Shown here: positions 15,534 to 25,080 of the stretch, one piece after another
Layout: each line of letters opens with the position of its first letter
Position numbering within the stretch: the first letter of the stretch is position 1
Assembly (NCBI RefSeq): GCF_014836985.1
Contig: NZ_JACSPU010000006.1
Coordinates: 123,161 to 187,160 of the forward strand
DNA: 64,000 bases
Reading direction: 5' to 3'
Source of the DNA: Planococcus wigleyi
GTDB taxonomy: Bacteria; Bacillota; Bacilli; Bacillales_A; Planococcaceae
The notes under the pieces: model-generated
The model's input: the letters and a program-made list of their open reading frames with translations, nothing else
The model's database searches: none
What the model was told of the DNA's origin: nothing
Program-made: the position numbers and the translations under genes

Positions 15534-18370
15534 GAATGAACGCTCCTTTCGGTGTTGGCCACCTTGATGATCTGCGCATTAGGCCAAGCCTCCTGCATAC
15601 CCTCGTGGCAAGTAAAATAAATGAACTGGTGATCCTTTTGCAGCTCTGTCACTAAGTTTATCATTTGCTGCAGCCGACTGCGATCAAAATGGACAAAAGC
15701 ATCATCCATTATGAGAGGAAACGGATGGCTTTCCTTCATTGATACGGCCAAAGACAGCCTCAAGGCCAGATAAGCCTGTTCTTTAGTTGCCTGGCTGAGT
15801 TCAGCAATCCGAAAATAAGTGCCGTCTTTCCGTTCCGCCTCAAAATACCCATCCATGTTCATGGTTAATCCGTGATAAGCGCCAGCAGTCAATTTGTTGA
15901 AGTAATGTTGGGCCTGAGCCAATACTGCAGGCAGCTTCTTTTCTTTCAACTCATTCATCGTTCGGTTAACTGCTTCTATAATCGCTTTATTGATGGACCA
16001 CTGTTTGGCTAGATCAGCGAATTCCGCTTTTTTCTCTTCAAAAAGCTGAAGCTTTTCTTCATAGGAGCTATCAGACAACAGATTACGGGTCACTTGCTGT
16101 TTATCGGCCTGTTCAGCCAACAACCCGTTGCGCTCTGTCTTCAGCGCTGCCAGGTGTTCTTCAAGCCGGCTAACAGCAAGCGGTGCATCATCCGGTTGCC
16201 ATTCTTTTGGCAAGTCAATTTCATCCATTGTTTTTAATTGCCCTGAAACGAGATTCATTTCTTTTTCCAGCTGTTGTTTGCGCTCCCAGGCATCCGCTGC
16301 CCCGTAAAAATCAAATGCATCTTTTGCTTGGGCATAATCCAGCAATACCTGCTGCTCGTTTTCAAGTTGTTGCTGAAAAGCAGCCAAACGACTGCTCTCC
16401 TGCTGCAATGTGGATTGTTGTTCTTTTATTTTAGCGTATTTCTCCTGCTGCTGTCTTCTCAATGACAGTTCGGAGCGCAGTGAGGGCATCAATTCACTGA
16501 TTGCTAATTCTTTGCCGCATGCAACTTCCGCTTTCTTGAGCCATCCCTGTTGCTGGTCCTCCAATAAACCGATTTCATGTTTTAGCCGCTGCAAACGCGC
16601 ATGGCCGGCATGCACGTTACGGAGTTTTTCGAATAGCTCCAGCACCATTGTCCGGCTGGTATCAGGCTGTAAACCGATATTCTGCAGCATTTTCTGATAA
16701 GCGGCTTTGGCCGGACGCTGAAAATCCCCTATTGAATAAGTTGCAATTTCGTTTTTAATGGCATCCCGCTTTGCCATCAATCCGTCAAGCTGATGATCAA
16801 ACTCCGCCACTTTTTTCGTGATTGTCTGGTATTCACTTTCTTTGCCTGCATAGTTCTTCAAGACTGTCTTGTATTTGCCTGACAACTCACCAGGCTTTGC
16901 TGTGTTAAAGAAAAGCCATGCCGCGGCTCCAACAGCCGCCAAACCCACAACAATCAGCAAAACCATGGATTGGGACATTCCATAACCTGCGATAATCAGG
17001 CCTAACGCAATCAGCGCATAATTGACCATCCGGCTGTTCCCACCACTGCTTGTTTGAAATTTTTCCGCTGCCTTGGCTTCTGCCAATTCAGCTGAAATGG
17101 CTGGCCATTCTTCAGCAGCCAGCCGTTCTTTCCCAGTAGGTTCTCCTGCCAGGAAAACAGTCAGCTCTTTTTCTGTTTGGGACAATCGGTCTTTTGCATC
17201 CTGCTGATTGCGCAGCCGGAAACGTTCATCTTCTTCTTCGACGTCCAGTTCCTGAAGGTGCTTAAGCAATTGTTCTTCATTGCTTAAAGACACATCCACC
17301 GCCATTGCCTGTTGTTCCGACAGTCCGAGCAGGGCTAATGTGGCCTCCCGGTCTTCGGACAGCCTTAATTGTTCTTCACCCTTTTCTTTTAGTTGAAGGG
17401 ACAGCTGATGCCAATCCGACTCCCGGTTCAATAGATTTTCCAAATCCAAGAACTGATCAGGTTCTTCAGCCGGCGGCAAGCTGTCTAGCTGCTGCGTTAA
17501 ATGTTCCACTCCTGCTTTCGCCTCTGACAGCTTGTCTATCAAGCGGTCCATCTGCCTTTTGCCATCCAGAGGAAACTGCACCCGCCCTATTGCGCTGAGC
17601 TGTTCGGTCAAAGCATGTTGATCGGCGATTAAGGGAGCTGCCTGCTGCCATTTGCTGATTTTTTTCAATTCCTTCTCTGCTTCCGTTTCCTCTGCTTCAA
17701 TAGCCGTCAAGCGCCCGCCAATTTCCTGCAGCCGCTCCAGATAAGGACTGTATAATTCGGTCCGCTGTCTGTATTCCTTCAGCTGTCCTTCAATATCCCG
17801 AAGCTCTTCAGCCCGCATATTCATTTCCGGATTGCGCCCTCCTTTTTTGAACAGCAAGGACATTTCCTTTTCAAGTTGGTTTTCCAGGCGTGTCACTGCA
17901 TCAATGCCTGTAGTTCCAGAAGCCAGCAGCGTGCGGCTCAGTTCATTTTCACTGAGTACATCAAGCCCCTGCAATTCATGAATAGAAAATGAAAAAATCG
18001 CCTCAAAAGAGGAGCGATCGTAATTGCGCAATAGCTGCTTTAACTCGGCTTCCGCTCCCCGCCGGCCATCCGCAAACCAAACCGTAACATCCCCCGCTGA
18101 TTTGCCTTTGATCCGCTCAATCACCACTTCCCCATAGTCGGGGTCCGTTACGTGGAGTTTGCCTCCATATTTTCCGCCATTTTTCGGTTCATAGCGCAAT
18201 TGTGCACCTTTGCGTGAAGGGAATCCGAACAGAATCTGGACAATGAATTGCTGCATGGTTGTCTTTCCGGCTTCATTGGGACCATAAAACAAGGCCATTT
18301 GGTCCTGCAGGTCGATGGTGCGGTTTTCATGTTTGCCAAAACCATATATGATCATTTTATCAATTCTCAT
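15530..18370 (-). CDS. yhaN: SbcC/Rad50-like ATPase YhaN with a central membrane hairpin
   Basis: The 946-residue protein has an N-terminal half-ATPase ([15 protein letters not shown], then Walker [10 protein letters not shown] near residue 35), long coiled-coil arms and a C-terminal half with Walker B ([11 protein letters not shown] near residue 880). This is the layout of SbcC/Rad50/RecF relatives. Instead of a CxxC zinc hook, the middle (about residues 460-505) holds two hydrophobic segments, so the arms may be membrane-anchored. I chose ATG 18370, preceded by AGGAGAGTG; a longer frame upstream overlaps yhaO. It presumably works with the YhaO nuclease, whose stop lies four bases upstream. 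Confidence 0.9.
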   Translation of the reverse strand: MRIDKMIIYGFGKHENRTIDLQDQMALFYGPNEAGKTTMQQFIVQILFGFPSRKGAQLRYEPKNGGKYGGKLHVTDPDYGEVVIERIKGKSAGDVTVWFADGRRGAEAELKQLLRNYDRSSFEAIFSFSIHELQGLDVLSENELSRTLLASGTTGIDAVTRLENQLEKEMSLLFKKGGRNPEMNMRAEELRDIEGQLKEYRQRTELYSPYLERLQEIGGRLTAIEAEETEAEKELKKISKWQQAAPLIADQHALTEQLSAIGRVQFPLDGKRQMDRLIDKLSEAKAGVEHLTQQLDSLPPAEEPDQFLDLENLLNRESDWHQLSLQLKEKGEEQLRLSEDREATLALLGLSEQQAMAVDVSLSNEEQLLKHLQELDVEEEDERFRLRNQQDAKDRLSQTEKELTVFLAGEPTGKERLAAEEWPAISAELAEAKAAEKFQTSSGGNSRMVNYALIALGLIIAGYGMSQSMVLLIVVGLAAVGAAAWLFFNTAKPGELSGKYKTVLKNYAGKESEYQTITKKVAEFDHQLDGLMAKRDAIKNEIATYSIGDFQRPAKAAYQKMLQNIGLQPDTSRTMVLELFEKLRNVHAGHARLQRLKHEIGLLEDQQQGWLKKAEVACGKELAISELMPSLRSELSLRRQQQEKYAKIKEQQSTLQQESSRLAAFQQQLENEQQVLLDYAQAKDAFDFYGAADAWERKQQLEKEMNLVSGQLKTMDEIDLPKEWQPDDAPLAVSRLEEHLAALKTERNGLLAEQADKQQVTRNLLSDSSYEEKLQLFEEKKAEFADLAKQWSINKAIIEAVNRTMNELKEKKLPAVLAQAQHYFNKLTAGAYHGLTMNMDGYFEAERKDGTYFRIAELSQATKEQAYLALRLSLAVSMKESHPFPLIMDDAFVHFDRSRLQQMINLVTELQKDHQFIYFTCHEGMQEAWPNAQIIKVANTERSVHS

Positions 18371-18374
18371 GATG

Positions 18375-19592
18375 TCACTCTCCTGCCTGCATGCTGCGCC
18401 GGATTTTTTGTTCAGCTGCCAGCTGAAGATCTTCGACGGCTTCATTTTCCAGCGGTTCCAAAAAACGGCTGATCTTCGGATGCCTGTATAAATCCTTCAG
18501 TACCGTCTTCCATTCTTCGATATTCCATTCTTCCACCGTCTGAATAAGCAGGGCTCCAAGCGGCGAAAGTTCGCTTTCACTTTCTATCTGCTCAAACCCA
18601 ACCCCTTGAATCCATACAAGGTGATCGAGTGCCTCCATCGATTCACGGAGCATTTCAAGTAATTCATTTTCCGGAATCTCTGCAATCAGTCCAAAACTCT
18701 CGGTATCCAGTTCAGTAAACATCACTTCCACAATTCCTGTCCCAATGGTTGCCCCATAAGCGCTGAGCTCTTTATGGCAGACATCAATCAATTCATTCAT
18801 ATGAAGAAGCCCTTTTGCTGAAATGGCCAACCGATCGAATTGGACGACGGATGTCGGGATGAAATCCAAAGAGGTGTCCGTTTTAGTCAAGGTAACATCA
18901 TAAAAGCCTTTTGGTCCGGACTCCTTGAGATGGCGCCCTTGAATGTTTCCGGGATAAATGATTGACGGATCCTGATGAAGCTCCTGGCGTTTATGGATAT
19001 GGCCAAGTGCCCAATAATCATAATGCCTGCTGAGCAACTGCTCTTTCCTGAATGGCGCATACACGGCATGTGACGCATCGCCGTCAAGGCTGCCATGCAG
19101 CATACCGATATGAAAACCGGCTGTCCCTCGCGCTTCCGGGTACTGCTCAATCATTGCTTCACTGATATGCCGTTTGCCGTAACTGAAACCGGTAAACACC
19201 ACCTGCCCTCCTGCAGTTTCCAAAGTATATTGGGAGACTGCATCATCGAAAGCATGGACATTCTCCGGGAGTTCAAAACGTGTCCAATTGCCGCTCAAGT
19301 GATCGTGGTTGCCGTAGCTGATAATCACTGGAATCCGCTGTTCCTCCAGCCTTTTCATCCCCTGCTGAAAGCGGGCTTGTGCACGGAGGCTGCGGTCTTC
19401 ACCGTCGTAAATGTCTCCGACAATCAGCACAAAATCCGGCTGCTGTTCAAGGGCATACTGAATCAGCCGATCGAAAGCATCCATCGTGCTGTCTTTCAGC
19501 TTGTTCCACTGTTCTTTCTGTAAACCTTTCATGCCGACAAACGGGCTTCCCAAGTGTAAATCTGCCGTGTGGATAAATCGAATGGATTCCAT
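18375..19592 (-). CDS. yhaO: SbcD/Mre11-like phosphoesterase YhaO
   Basis: The 405-residue protein is a metallophosphoesterase of the SbcD/Mre11 type, expected to be the nuclease partner of YhaN in DNA repair or processing. All five family motifs are visible: HTADLHLGSPF (residues 8-18), GDIYDGEDR (near 59), YGNHDHL (near 94), MLHGSL (near 155) and ALGHIHKRQ (near 195). It is the first gene of the yhaO-yhaN-yhaM operon. Confidence 0.92.
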   Translation of the reverse strand: MESIRFIHTADLHLGSPFVGMKGLQKEQWNKLKDSTMDAFDRLIQYALEQQPDFVLIVGDIYDGEDRSLRAQARFQQGMKRLEEQRIPVIISYGNHDHLSGNWTRFELPENVHAFDDAVSQYTLETAGGQVVFTGFSYGKRHISEAMIEQYPEARGTAGFHIGMLHGSLDGDASHAVYAPFRKEQLLSRHYDYWALGHIHKRQELHQDPSIIYPGNIQGRHLKESGPKGFYDVTLTKTDTSLDFIPTSVVQFDRLAISAKGLLHMNELIDVCHKELSAYGATIGTGIVEVMFTELDTESFGLIAEIPENELLEMLRESMEALDHLVWIQGVGFEQIESESELSPLGALLIQTVEEWNIEEWKTVLKDLYRHPKISRFLEPLENEAVEDLQLAAEQKIRRSMQAGE

Positions 19593-19647
19593 AATTAACC
19601 CCTTTTAAAAGACCGAATATTTGTTCCTATTTTACCATGGAATTTCC

Positions 19648-19688
19648 ATAAAAAAAACTGTTTGCAGAAAGTTTCCTGCAAACAGCCC
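19648..19688 (-). terminator. Terminator of the yhaQ-yhaP operon
   Basis: On the minus strand CTGTTTGCAG and CTGCAAACAG pair around a short loop, followed by eight T residues. Confidence 0.88.
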
Positions 19689-19747
19689 ATTTGGTTCGAA
19701 TTTAAAGTAACGTCTCGTGATTCTTCAGCTGCGTTGAAGGCATATCC

Positions 19748-20998
19748 TTACTTGCTATTGCCCAAACGGATCGCTTTGCGGATGTCCTTCAGCGATTGCG
19801 ACGAACCGTACATCAGCACTCCTCCTCGGTAAACACGGGCTCCGAACCAACCCAGAATTCCGATGGTCACCAGCATGATTGCAATCGACAACAGCGGCTC
19901 CCATAGCGGCAAGTCCAACATGCCGACACGCAGAAACATCACTAATGGCGCAAAGAATGGAATAAAAGAAGAAATGGTCACATAGCGGGCTTCCGGAATG
20001 GAAATCCCTGAAAATGCAATGAGCGATGCGATGATGATCAAAACCATCATCGGCAACATCAACTGCTGCACATCTTCAGTCCGGCTGACCAATGAACCGA
20101 GCAAGGCCGCCAGTACAGCATAGAGGAAATAACCCAGCAGGAAAAACAGAATGGCAAACAGGAACGTGCTGATCTTCACTTCCGAAAAGCCCATGACGCT
20201 GAAGAAACCTTCTGTCAGGTCCGTACCGGCCGTTTTTATGGCAAAATAACCGGCCAGTCCGAAAATCATCATTTGCAGAATACCCAAGCTGCCGATGCCT
20301 GCAATTTTCGCAAACATATGCTTAACTGGCGACACACTGGAAATGAGGATCTCCATAACACGGGATGATTTCTCTGTTGCCACTTCCATGGCAATCATGT
20401 TCGGGTAATAAATAACTGCTACATAAATGAGCATAATCAGGACATAAACCAGTCCTCTTGCCTGGCTTAATTCTTCCTGTGATTTGGATGATTCTGAAAT
20501 GGCTTGCCGTTCAAATTCGACCGGCATAAACAATTGGCCTACCTGATTGTCATCCAATCCGAGTGATTCTGCCGTCAATGCTGTATGTATGGCTTGAACT
20601 GCAATTTCAATTTCACTGCCGCTCCCCATTTCGTTGGCAGATTCGGATACATAGCGGGCACTCAATTGCTCATTTTGCGTTAAAACCAAGTAATCATCGA
20701 TTGTGCCTTCCGCAATGCTTTCCTGTAACTCCTCTTCAGTCAGATAAGTCGGAACAACTTGGATGCCACTGTCCAGTGCTTCCAGCTGAGCCTGCAGGTC
20801 CGGCACAAGGCCCGGAGCCTCTTCCAAAACATGCAGAACGTTTTCCTCTGTTTCATCACCATCAAAGACGGCGATAATATTCGATATATTCGCTAAGAGA
20901 AAAAAAGCCGCAACGACAACCAGTGTTGTAATGATAAAAGATTTTGTTCTTGCTTTAGTCATGAATGCCTGCTTGAAGATAATCCAGAAACTATGCAT
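19748..20998 (-). CDS. yhaP: ABC-2-type exporter permease YhaP (NatB-like)
   Basis: The 416-residue membrane protein has one N-terminal membrane span (about residues 20-40), a large extracytoplasmic domain and a cluster of five or six spans in the C-terminal half. This is the architecture of NatB/YhaP-type ABC-2 permeases. I chose ATG 20998, preceded by AAAGGTGGGG; the longer frame overlaps yhaQ extensively. The start overlaps the end of yhaQ by 8 bases. The substrate is unknown; the related NatAB exports sodium. Confidence 0.88.
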   Translation of the reverse strand: MHSFWIIFKQAFMTKARTKSFIITTLVVVAAFFLLANISNIIAVFDGDETEENVLHVLEEAPGLVPDLQAQLEALDSGIQVVPTYLTEEELQESIAEGTIDDYLVLTQNEQLSARYVSESANEMGSGSEIEIAVQAIHTALTAESLGLDDNQVGQLFMPVEFERQAISESSKSQEELSQARGLVYVLIMLIYVAVIYYPNMIAMEVATEKSSRVMEILISSVSPVKHMFAKIAGIGSLGILQMMIFGLAGYFAIKTAGTDLTEGFFSVMGFSEVKISTFLFAILFFLLGYFLYAVLAALLGSLVSRTEDVQQLMLPMMVLIIIASLIAFSGISIPEARYVTISSFIPFFAPLVMFLRVGMLDLPLWEPLLSIAIMLVTIGILGWFGARVYRGGVLMYGSSQSLKDIRKAIRLGNSK

Positions 20999-21890
20999 GG
21001 TGTTTCCCCACCTTTGCAATGAAAATTTCTTCCAAAGAAGGTTCTTCCAACGCAAAATGACGAAGTGTCCCCAACTCCATCGCTTTGGCCAACAAGACCT
21101 GTGCCACCTCTTCATCCGTTACTTGAAACAATGCGCCCTCTTTTGTTTTGGTAAAATTTTCGACACCCGGAAGAGCACTCAAGTGGCTGAGGTCGGCATC
21201 TACGTTCAAACGGACTTTTTGTTTGCCGAAGGAACGTTTCACTTCTTTAATCGATCCGCCAACCACGACTTTTCCACGATCCAAAATGCTCATGTCGTCG
21301 CATAATTCCTCTACGTGATCCATCCTATGGCTGGAAAAGACAATCGTTGCTCCTTGTTTCTGAAAGTCCAGAATGGCTTTTTTCAACATTTCCACATTGA
21401 CGGGATCGAGTCCTGAAAAAGGTTCATCCAATATCAACAGTGAAGGTTTGTGCAATAGTGATGCAATCAGCTGGATTTTTTGCTGGTTGCCTTTTGATAA
21501 TTCCTCCACTTTTTTCTGGCCATAATGAGGCACTTCAAAACGTTCCAGCCAGCCAGCTGTTTCGCGCTTGGCATCTGTTTTTGACATCTTTCGCAGCTGC
21601 GCCAGATACACCAATTGATCTTCCACTTTCATTTTTGGATACAGACCGCGTTCTTCAGGCAAATAGCCGATATCTGGACTGCTGGCATATGTAATGGGTT
21701 TGCCTTTCCAACGGACTGTCCCTTGCGTGGGGTCCAATAAACCTAGAATCATCCGGAACGTCGTCGTCTTGCCGGCTCCGTTGGCACCGAGGAATCCGTG
21801 CATGCCTCCTTCTTCAATGGACAGCGAAAGATTGTCCACTGCGGTGAAATCACCGAACTTCTTTGTTACTTGTTCTACATATAAAGCCAT
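20991..21890 (-). CDS. yhaQ: ABC transporter ATP-binding protein YhaQ
   Basis: The 299-residue ATPase has Walker A (GANGAGKTTT, near residue 35), signature LSKGNQQKI (near 135), Walker B (LLILDEPFSGLD) and a C-terminal DUF4162-type extension common in NatA-like exporter ATPases. It is the first gene of a two-gene operon with the YhaP permease. The pair sits upstream of yhaO in the B. subtilis order. Confidence 0.9.
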   Translation of the reverse strand: MALYVEQVTKKFGDFTAVDNLSLSIEEGGMHGFLGANGAGKTTTFRMILGLLDPTQGTVRWKGKPITYASSPDIGYLPEERGLYPKMKVEDQLVYLAQLRKMSKTDAKRETAGWLERFEVPHYGQKKVEELSKGNQQKIQLIASLLHKPSLLILDEPFSGLDPVNVEMLKKAILDFQKQGATIVFSSHRMDHVEELCDDMSILDRGKVVVGGSIKEVKRSFGKQKVRLNVDADLSHLSALPGVENFTKTKEGALFQVTDEEVAQVLLAKAMELGTLRHFALEEPSLEEIFIAKVGKHHA

Positions 21891-22017
21891 TTCCGTTCGC
21901 CCCTTCCTTTATACATACTACGAAGCATATGACGAAATGTTTCAAAAATTGCAGGACATTTTCACAGAAACCCTATATACTTAAAATGAATATCCATTCA
22001 GAAAGGATTGATTCTTC

Positions 22018-22203
22018 TTGAGGACCTACAAATTGACTGCATTCGAACAAACAGGCAAGCAGATAATGGACGAAACCTTCACTGCTGAAACTGATGAAGA
22101 AGCACGCGATAAAGGAAAAGCCATTTTGGAAGAAAAGGGATTGACCAAGCAAACGCATCGTTTGGCATCACCTGCCGGAAAACTTCTTCTTTTCCATTCA
22201 TAG
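22018..22203 (+). CDS. yhzD: YhzD-like small protein
   Basis: The 61-residue protein matches the YhzD family in size and pattern: an N-terminal YKLTAFEQTG strand, a DEEARDKGKAILEEKG helix and a terminal SPAGKLLLFH segment. The start is TTG, ten bases after AAAGGA, and no ATG alternative exists. It lies beside yhaQ and an enoyl-CoA hydratase gene as in B. subtilis. The function is unknown. Confidence 0.78.
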   Translation: MRTYKLTAFEQTGKQIMDETFTAETDEEARDKGKAILEEKGLTKQTHRLASPAGKLLLFHS

Positions 22204-22210
22204 GAACCTA

Positions 22211-22248
22211 AAAAGCATGGCGGAGAACATTTCCGCCATGCTTTTATA
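22211..22248 (+). terminator. Terminator after yhzD
   Basis: AGCATGGCGGA and TCCGCCATGCT form a perfect stem followed by TTTTAT. Confidence 0.85.
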
Positions 22249-22300
22249 TTTCACTTCAACTCCAACAGACAACAAAAAGATCTGTGGGTTTTTCTATATT

Positions 22301-23080
22301 TTATACACCTTTAAATTCGGGTTTGCGCTTTTCCACGAACGCCTGGATGCCTTCTAGATGATCGGCTGATTTCCGCATAGCTGACTGGGCTTTTGCCTCC
22401 ATCTCCAGTACCTGTTCCAATTCTTTGACTTTCAATTGATGCAGGATATGCTTGGACGCCAATTTGGCGCTTAGCGGCGACGCAATCGCTTCAGCTGCGT
22501 AGCTTTCAGCTTGTTCAAGCCCGCGTCCTTCAGCTGTCACTTCCTCAATCAACCCTTTTGCCAATGCATCATGCGCTTTTAAAGTTTGTCCTGCCCATAT
22601 AATCTGCTTGGCTTTCGGTACGCCGACACGTTCTTTCATAAAGAAATGGCCGCCGCCATCCGGCACCAGTCCAATGCCGATAAAGTTCATCGCCAATTTA
22701 CTGTTTTCTTCCGCGATGACATGGTCGCATGCCAAGGACATGCTGAAACCGAGTCCTGCTGAGGCTCCGTGAATTGCCGCAATTGTAATTTGCGGAAGCG
22801 TATAAAGTGCTTTCGCCAATCGGCTGACATCTTTCATGACCAATTCGATATCCATCGGATTTTCCGGATCCATCATTTCTTTGATGTCTCCACCCGCTGA
22901 AAACGCTCTGCCTTCGCCCCGGATGATCAGCACTTGCAGTGTGCTGTCCTGCAGCAGCGATTCAAAGCAATCAGCCAGCTCTTTCATCATGGTTCCGTTC
23001 ATTGCGTTCATGGATTTGGGACGATTCAAAACCAAATGGCCAATCCGTCCCTGCTTTGTCAATTCAATCGTTTCATACAT
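22301..23080 (-). CDS. yhaR: Enoyl-CoA hydratase/isomerase family protein (YhaR-like)
   Basis: The 259-residue protein is a crotonase-fold enzyme. The oxyanion-hole segments FSAGGDIKEM (near residue 62) and HGASAGLGFSMSLACD (near 105) are intact. The two hydratase glutamates are not at their usual places; instead PDGGG near residue 135 carries the Asp of the PaaG-type isomerase subgroup. I chose ATG 23080 behind AAGGGGTG. The exact substrate cannot be told from sequence. Confidence 0.82.
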   Translation of the reverse strand: MYETIELTKQGRIGHLVLNRPKSMNAMNGTMMKELADCFESLLQDSTLQVLIIRGEGRAFSAGGDIKEMMDPENPMDIELVMKDVSRLAKALYTLPQITIAAIHGASAGLGFSMSLACDHVIAEENSKLAMNFIGIGLVPDGGGHFFMKERVGVPKAKQIIWAGQTLKAHDALAKGLIEEVTAEGRGLEQAESYAAEAIASPLSAKLASKHILHQLKVKELEQVLEMEAKAQSAMRKSADHLEGIQAFVEKRKPEFKGV

Positions 23081-23168
23081 AAAAAAAGACACCCCTTCGT
23101 AAAAATGAATTGTCATTCACGTTTACGTATTCGGTGTCTCCCTTAAAAAATCCTCTATTTATTTAAAA

Positions 23169-23516
23169 TTACATGCTTTCGTATAACGCCTGTACCGGTT
23201 TGATCAAGACACGGTTCACTTCTTCGATCATTTGGCTCAATCCCATTTCCGCTTCAAGCATAGCCAGGATTTTTTCGTTTTGCTGAGCAGCTTGTGCAGT
23301 GCTCTGCGCGTCCATCATTTCTTCTTCTGTGATTTCTTCGCCTTGAGTCTGTTTTTGCTGAAGAGAAATCTGCAAATCACGGAAGCTTTTGAACAATTCG
23401 TTCGCTTCGTTGTCTGAAGTCACTTGTGCTACGGCTTCTTCTAATTTTTTGAACTCATCTGTAGAACGGAACGTGCTTTCCAATTTGTTGATGTCGTCGT
23501 AAATGTTTACTGCCAT
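23169..23516 (-). CDS. yheA: YlbF/YmcA-family protein YheA
   Basis: The 115-residue all-helical protein belongs to the YlbF/YmcA/YheA family; YlbF and YmcA form the Y-complex that steers RNase Y in B. subtilis. The segment SFRDLQISLQQKQTQGEEITEEE is characteristic of YheA. I chose ATG 23516 (MAVNIYDD) to match relatives; an ATG two codons earlier (23522) is also possible. It lies 21 bases downstream of yheB. The YheA function itself is not established. Confidence 0.85.
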   Translation of the reverse strand: MAVNIYDDINKLESTFRSTDEFKKLEEAVAQVTSDNEANELFKSFRDLQISLQQKQTQGEEITEEEMMDAQSTAQAAQQNEKILAMLEAEMGLSQMIEEVNRVLIKPVQALYESM

Positions 23517-23537
23517 TTTCATCAATCTCCTCTGTAA

Positions 23538-24689
23538 TTAGTTTAGTACCATGACGAAAATCCCTTGGAAGATTCCGATGAATCCTCCCAGAAATGCGCC
23601 CAATACGGTAATCATCTTAAATTCTCTCCGTGATATCCCAAGCACCAATTCTTCCAGGCGGCTGAGCGGCAGAGAATCGACTTGCTCTTTCACCATACCT
23701 TCCATATCAATCTTCAATATGGTTTCTTCCAATTTATGCTCTGCTTGCTCGAAGACAAAGTCTGTCACAAGTGGAGTAATATTGACACTTGTCCATTCTA
23801 ACCCTCCTGGCCAAGTCTCTGCAAGTGTTGCGTTTAAACGGCGGGATACCGCCGCTTTTTCACGGACATATTGTTTGACTGCTGCCAATGCCGTATCAAA
23901 GTCGAATTCTTTCAGCAGTTCATCGGCTCTCCGGTCCTGGACTTTTTCCCATTCACTGAATGCTAATGTTCCGACCAATTCAAACGTACGCGGCGAGTTA
24001 AGGAATTTGATGATCTCCGGTTGGATGCGGTCAACTAATGGCCTTGACTCGCCAAGAAGCGAATGCAGCATATGCCCGAAGCGCCCGCGCGACTCCAGGA
24101 ATTCATCCAGCAATGACTTGATGGTCTGTCTGCCATGCGGCGATTCAAAGTAAACCGTCCCTTGATCGATTGCGTACTGTACTCCTTCAAATAACTTTGT
24201 TTCCGCTTCCGCTTTCCAATTGTCCGGCATCAATTCACGAATGGTTTTCCCTTCAATGTATGCTTGCAGCGAATCTTTCTGAATCTCGACCAATTCATCC
24301 AATTTGCCTTCAATTTTAACATCCACACCGGTTTGTCCTGCTGCCAACAGCCAATCGTTAAACGATTTTGGCGAATCGAATACGTGTTTATTCAGCTGCC
24401 GATTGATCCAGTTTTCTACTTTCACACGCATTTCATCATTGAAAAAACGTTTTTTGAAAGTTTCTGGAGTCAACAGATGTTCAACCACGGTACGGCCCAA
24501 TTGACGGGATAATTCATCTCTTCGTTTCGGAATCAACCCAGGCGTAAAGGGCATGCGCCATTTTCCAATGTATTTTGCTTCGTAAGGCCAGAATAGCATC
24601 TTGATCGCCAAGTGATTTGTCAGGCCACCGATCAGCGCGCCTACAATTGCCATAAAAACTAAAGTCCCTATAATATTCACTTTTGTCAC
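23538..24689 (-). CDS. yheB: DUF445 membrane protein YheB
   Basis: The 383-residue protein has hydrophobic segments at each end (about residues 5-25 and 360-380) and a long, mostly helical middle. This fits the DUF445/YheB family. The N-terminal block GALIGGLTNHLAIKMLFWP and PFTPGLIPKRRDEL are strongly family-specific. The start appears to be GTG; the ribosome binding site is weak, and a second GTG three codons on is possible. The function is unknown. Confidence 0.85.
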   Translation of the reverse strand: MTKVNIIGTLVFMAIVGALIGGLTNHLAIKMLFWPYEAKYIGKWRMPFTPGLIPKRRDELSRQLGRTVVEHLLTPETFKKRFFNDEMRVKVENWINRQLNKHVFDSPKSFNDWLLAAGQTGVDVKIEGKLDELVEIQKDSLQAYIEGKTIRELMPDNWKAEAETKLFEGVQYAIDQGTVYFESPHGRQTIKSLLDEFLESRGRFGHMLHSLLGESRPLVDRIQPEIIKFLNSPRTFELVGTLAFSEWEKVQDRRADELLKEFDFDTALAAVKQYVREKAAVSRRLNATLAETWPGGLEWTSVNITPLVTDFVFEQAEHKLEETILKIDMEGMVKEQVDSLPLSRLEELVLGISRREFKMITVLGAFLGGFIGIFQGIFVMVLN

Positions 24690-24705
24690 TCATTTCTTTT
24701 TCTGC

Positions 24706-24734
24706 TTTGTGTATTTCCTGGAATCCCCTATAAT
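24706..24734 (+). promoter_or_regulatory. yheE promoter
   Basis: TTTGTG (24706-24711), a 17-base spacer and consensus TATAAT (24729-24734) lie 29 bases before the yheE start, divergent from yheB. Confidence 0.6.
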
Positions 24735-24762
24735 AGAAAGAGTATAGCAAAGGGGGATCTGC

Positions 24763-24966
24763 ATGCTTCAACATTTTAAATTTAAGCCGATGTTCGAAAA
24801 TCGTCAACTGCCGGGGTGGGACATTTCCTTTTTCTATAAAAACGAACGGATCACTGGAGAATACCATCCGGATGGCAGCATCGTTTGGCGCTCTAAACCG
24901 CCTCAAGACGAAGAAACCATCAAAACAATGATTCACGAGCTGATGCTCTATCATGTATACGATTAA
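24763..24966 (+). CDS. yheE: YheE-family small protein (DUF5342)
   Basis: The 67-residue protein has the YheE pattern: an N-terminal HFKFKPMFEN strand, WDISFFYKNERITGEYHPDG and a C-terminal helix ending in MLYHVYD. AAAGGGGG precedes the start and a terminator follows. It sits next to yheB without the intervening yheC and yheD genes of sporulating relatives. The function is unknown. Confidence 0.82.
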   Translation: MLQHFKFKPMFENRQLPGWDISFFYKNERITGEYHPDGSIVWRSKPPQDEETIKTMIHELMLYHVYD

Positions 24967-24997
24967 AGCGCTGGAAAGTTCCAGCGCTTTTTTTCGT
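24965..24997 (+). terminator. Terminator after yheE
   Basis: AAGCGCTGGAA and TTCCAGCGCTT pair, followed by seven T residues. Confidence 0.9.
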
Positions 24998-25053
24998 CCG
25001 CTCTTTCAATTATAGGGAACACCGGAAGAATTGAACAGCGAGAGCTTCTCGAC

Positions 25054-25080
25054 AAATAAAAAAGGGAATGCCCCTTTACC
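25054..25080 (-). terminator. Probable short terminator at the end of yheH
   Basis: On the minus strand AAAGGG-GCATT-CCCTTT is followed by TTTATT. The stem is short and overlaps the yheH stop codon. Confidence 0.5.
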
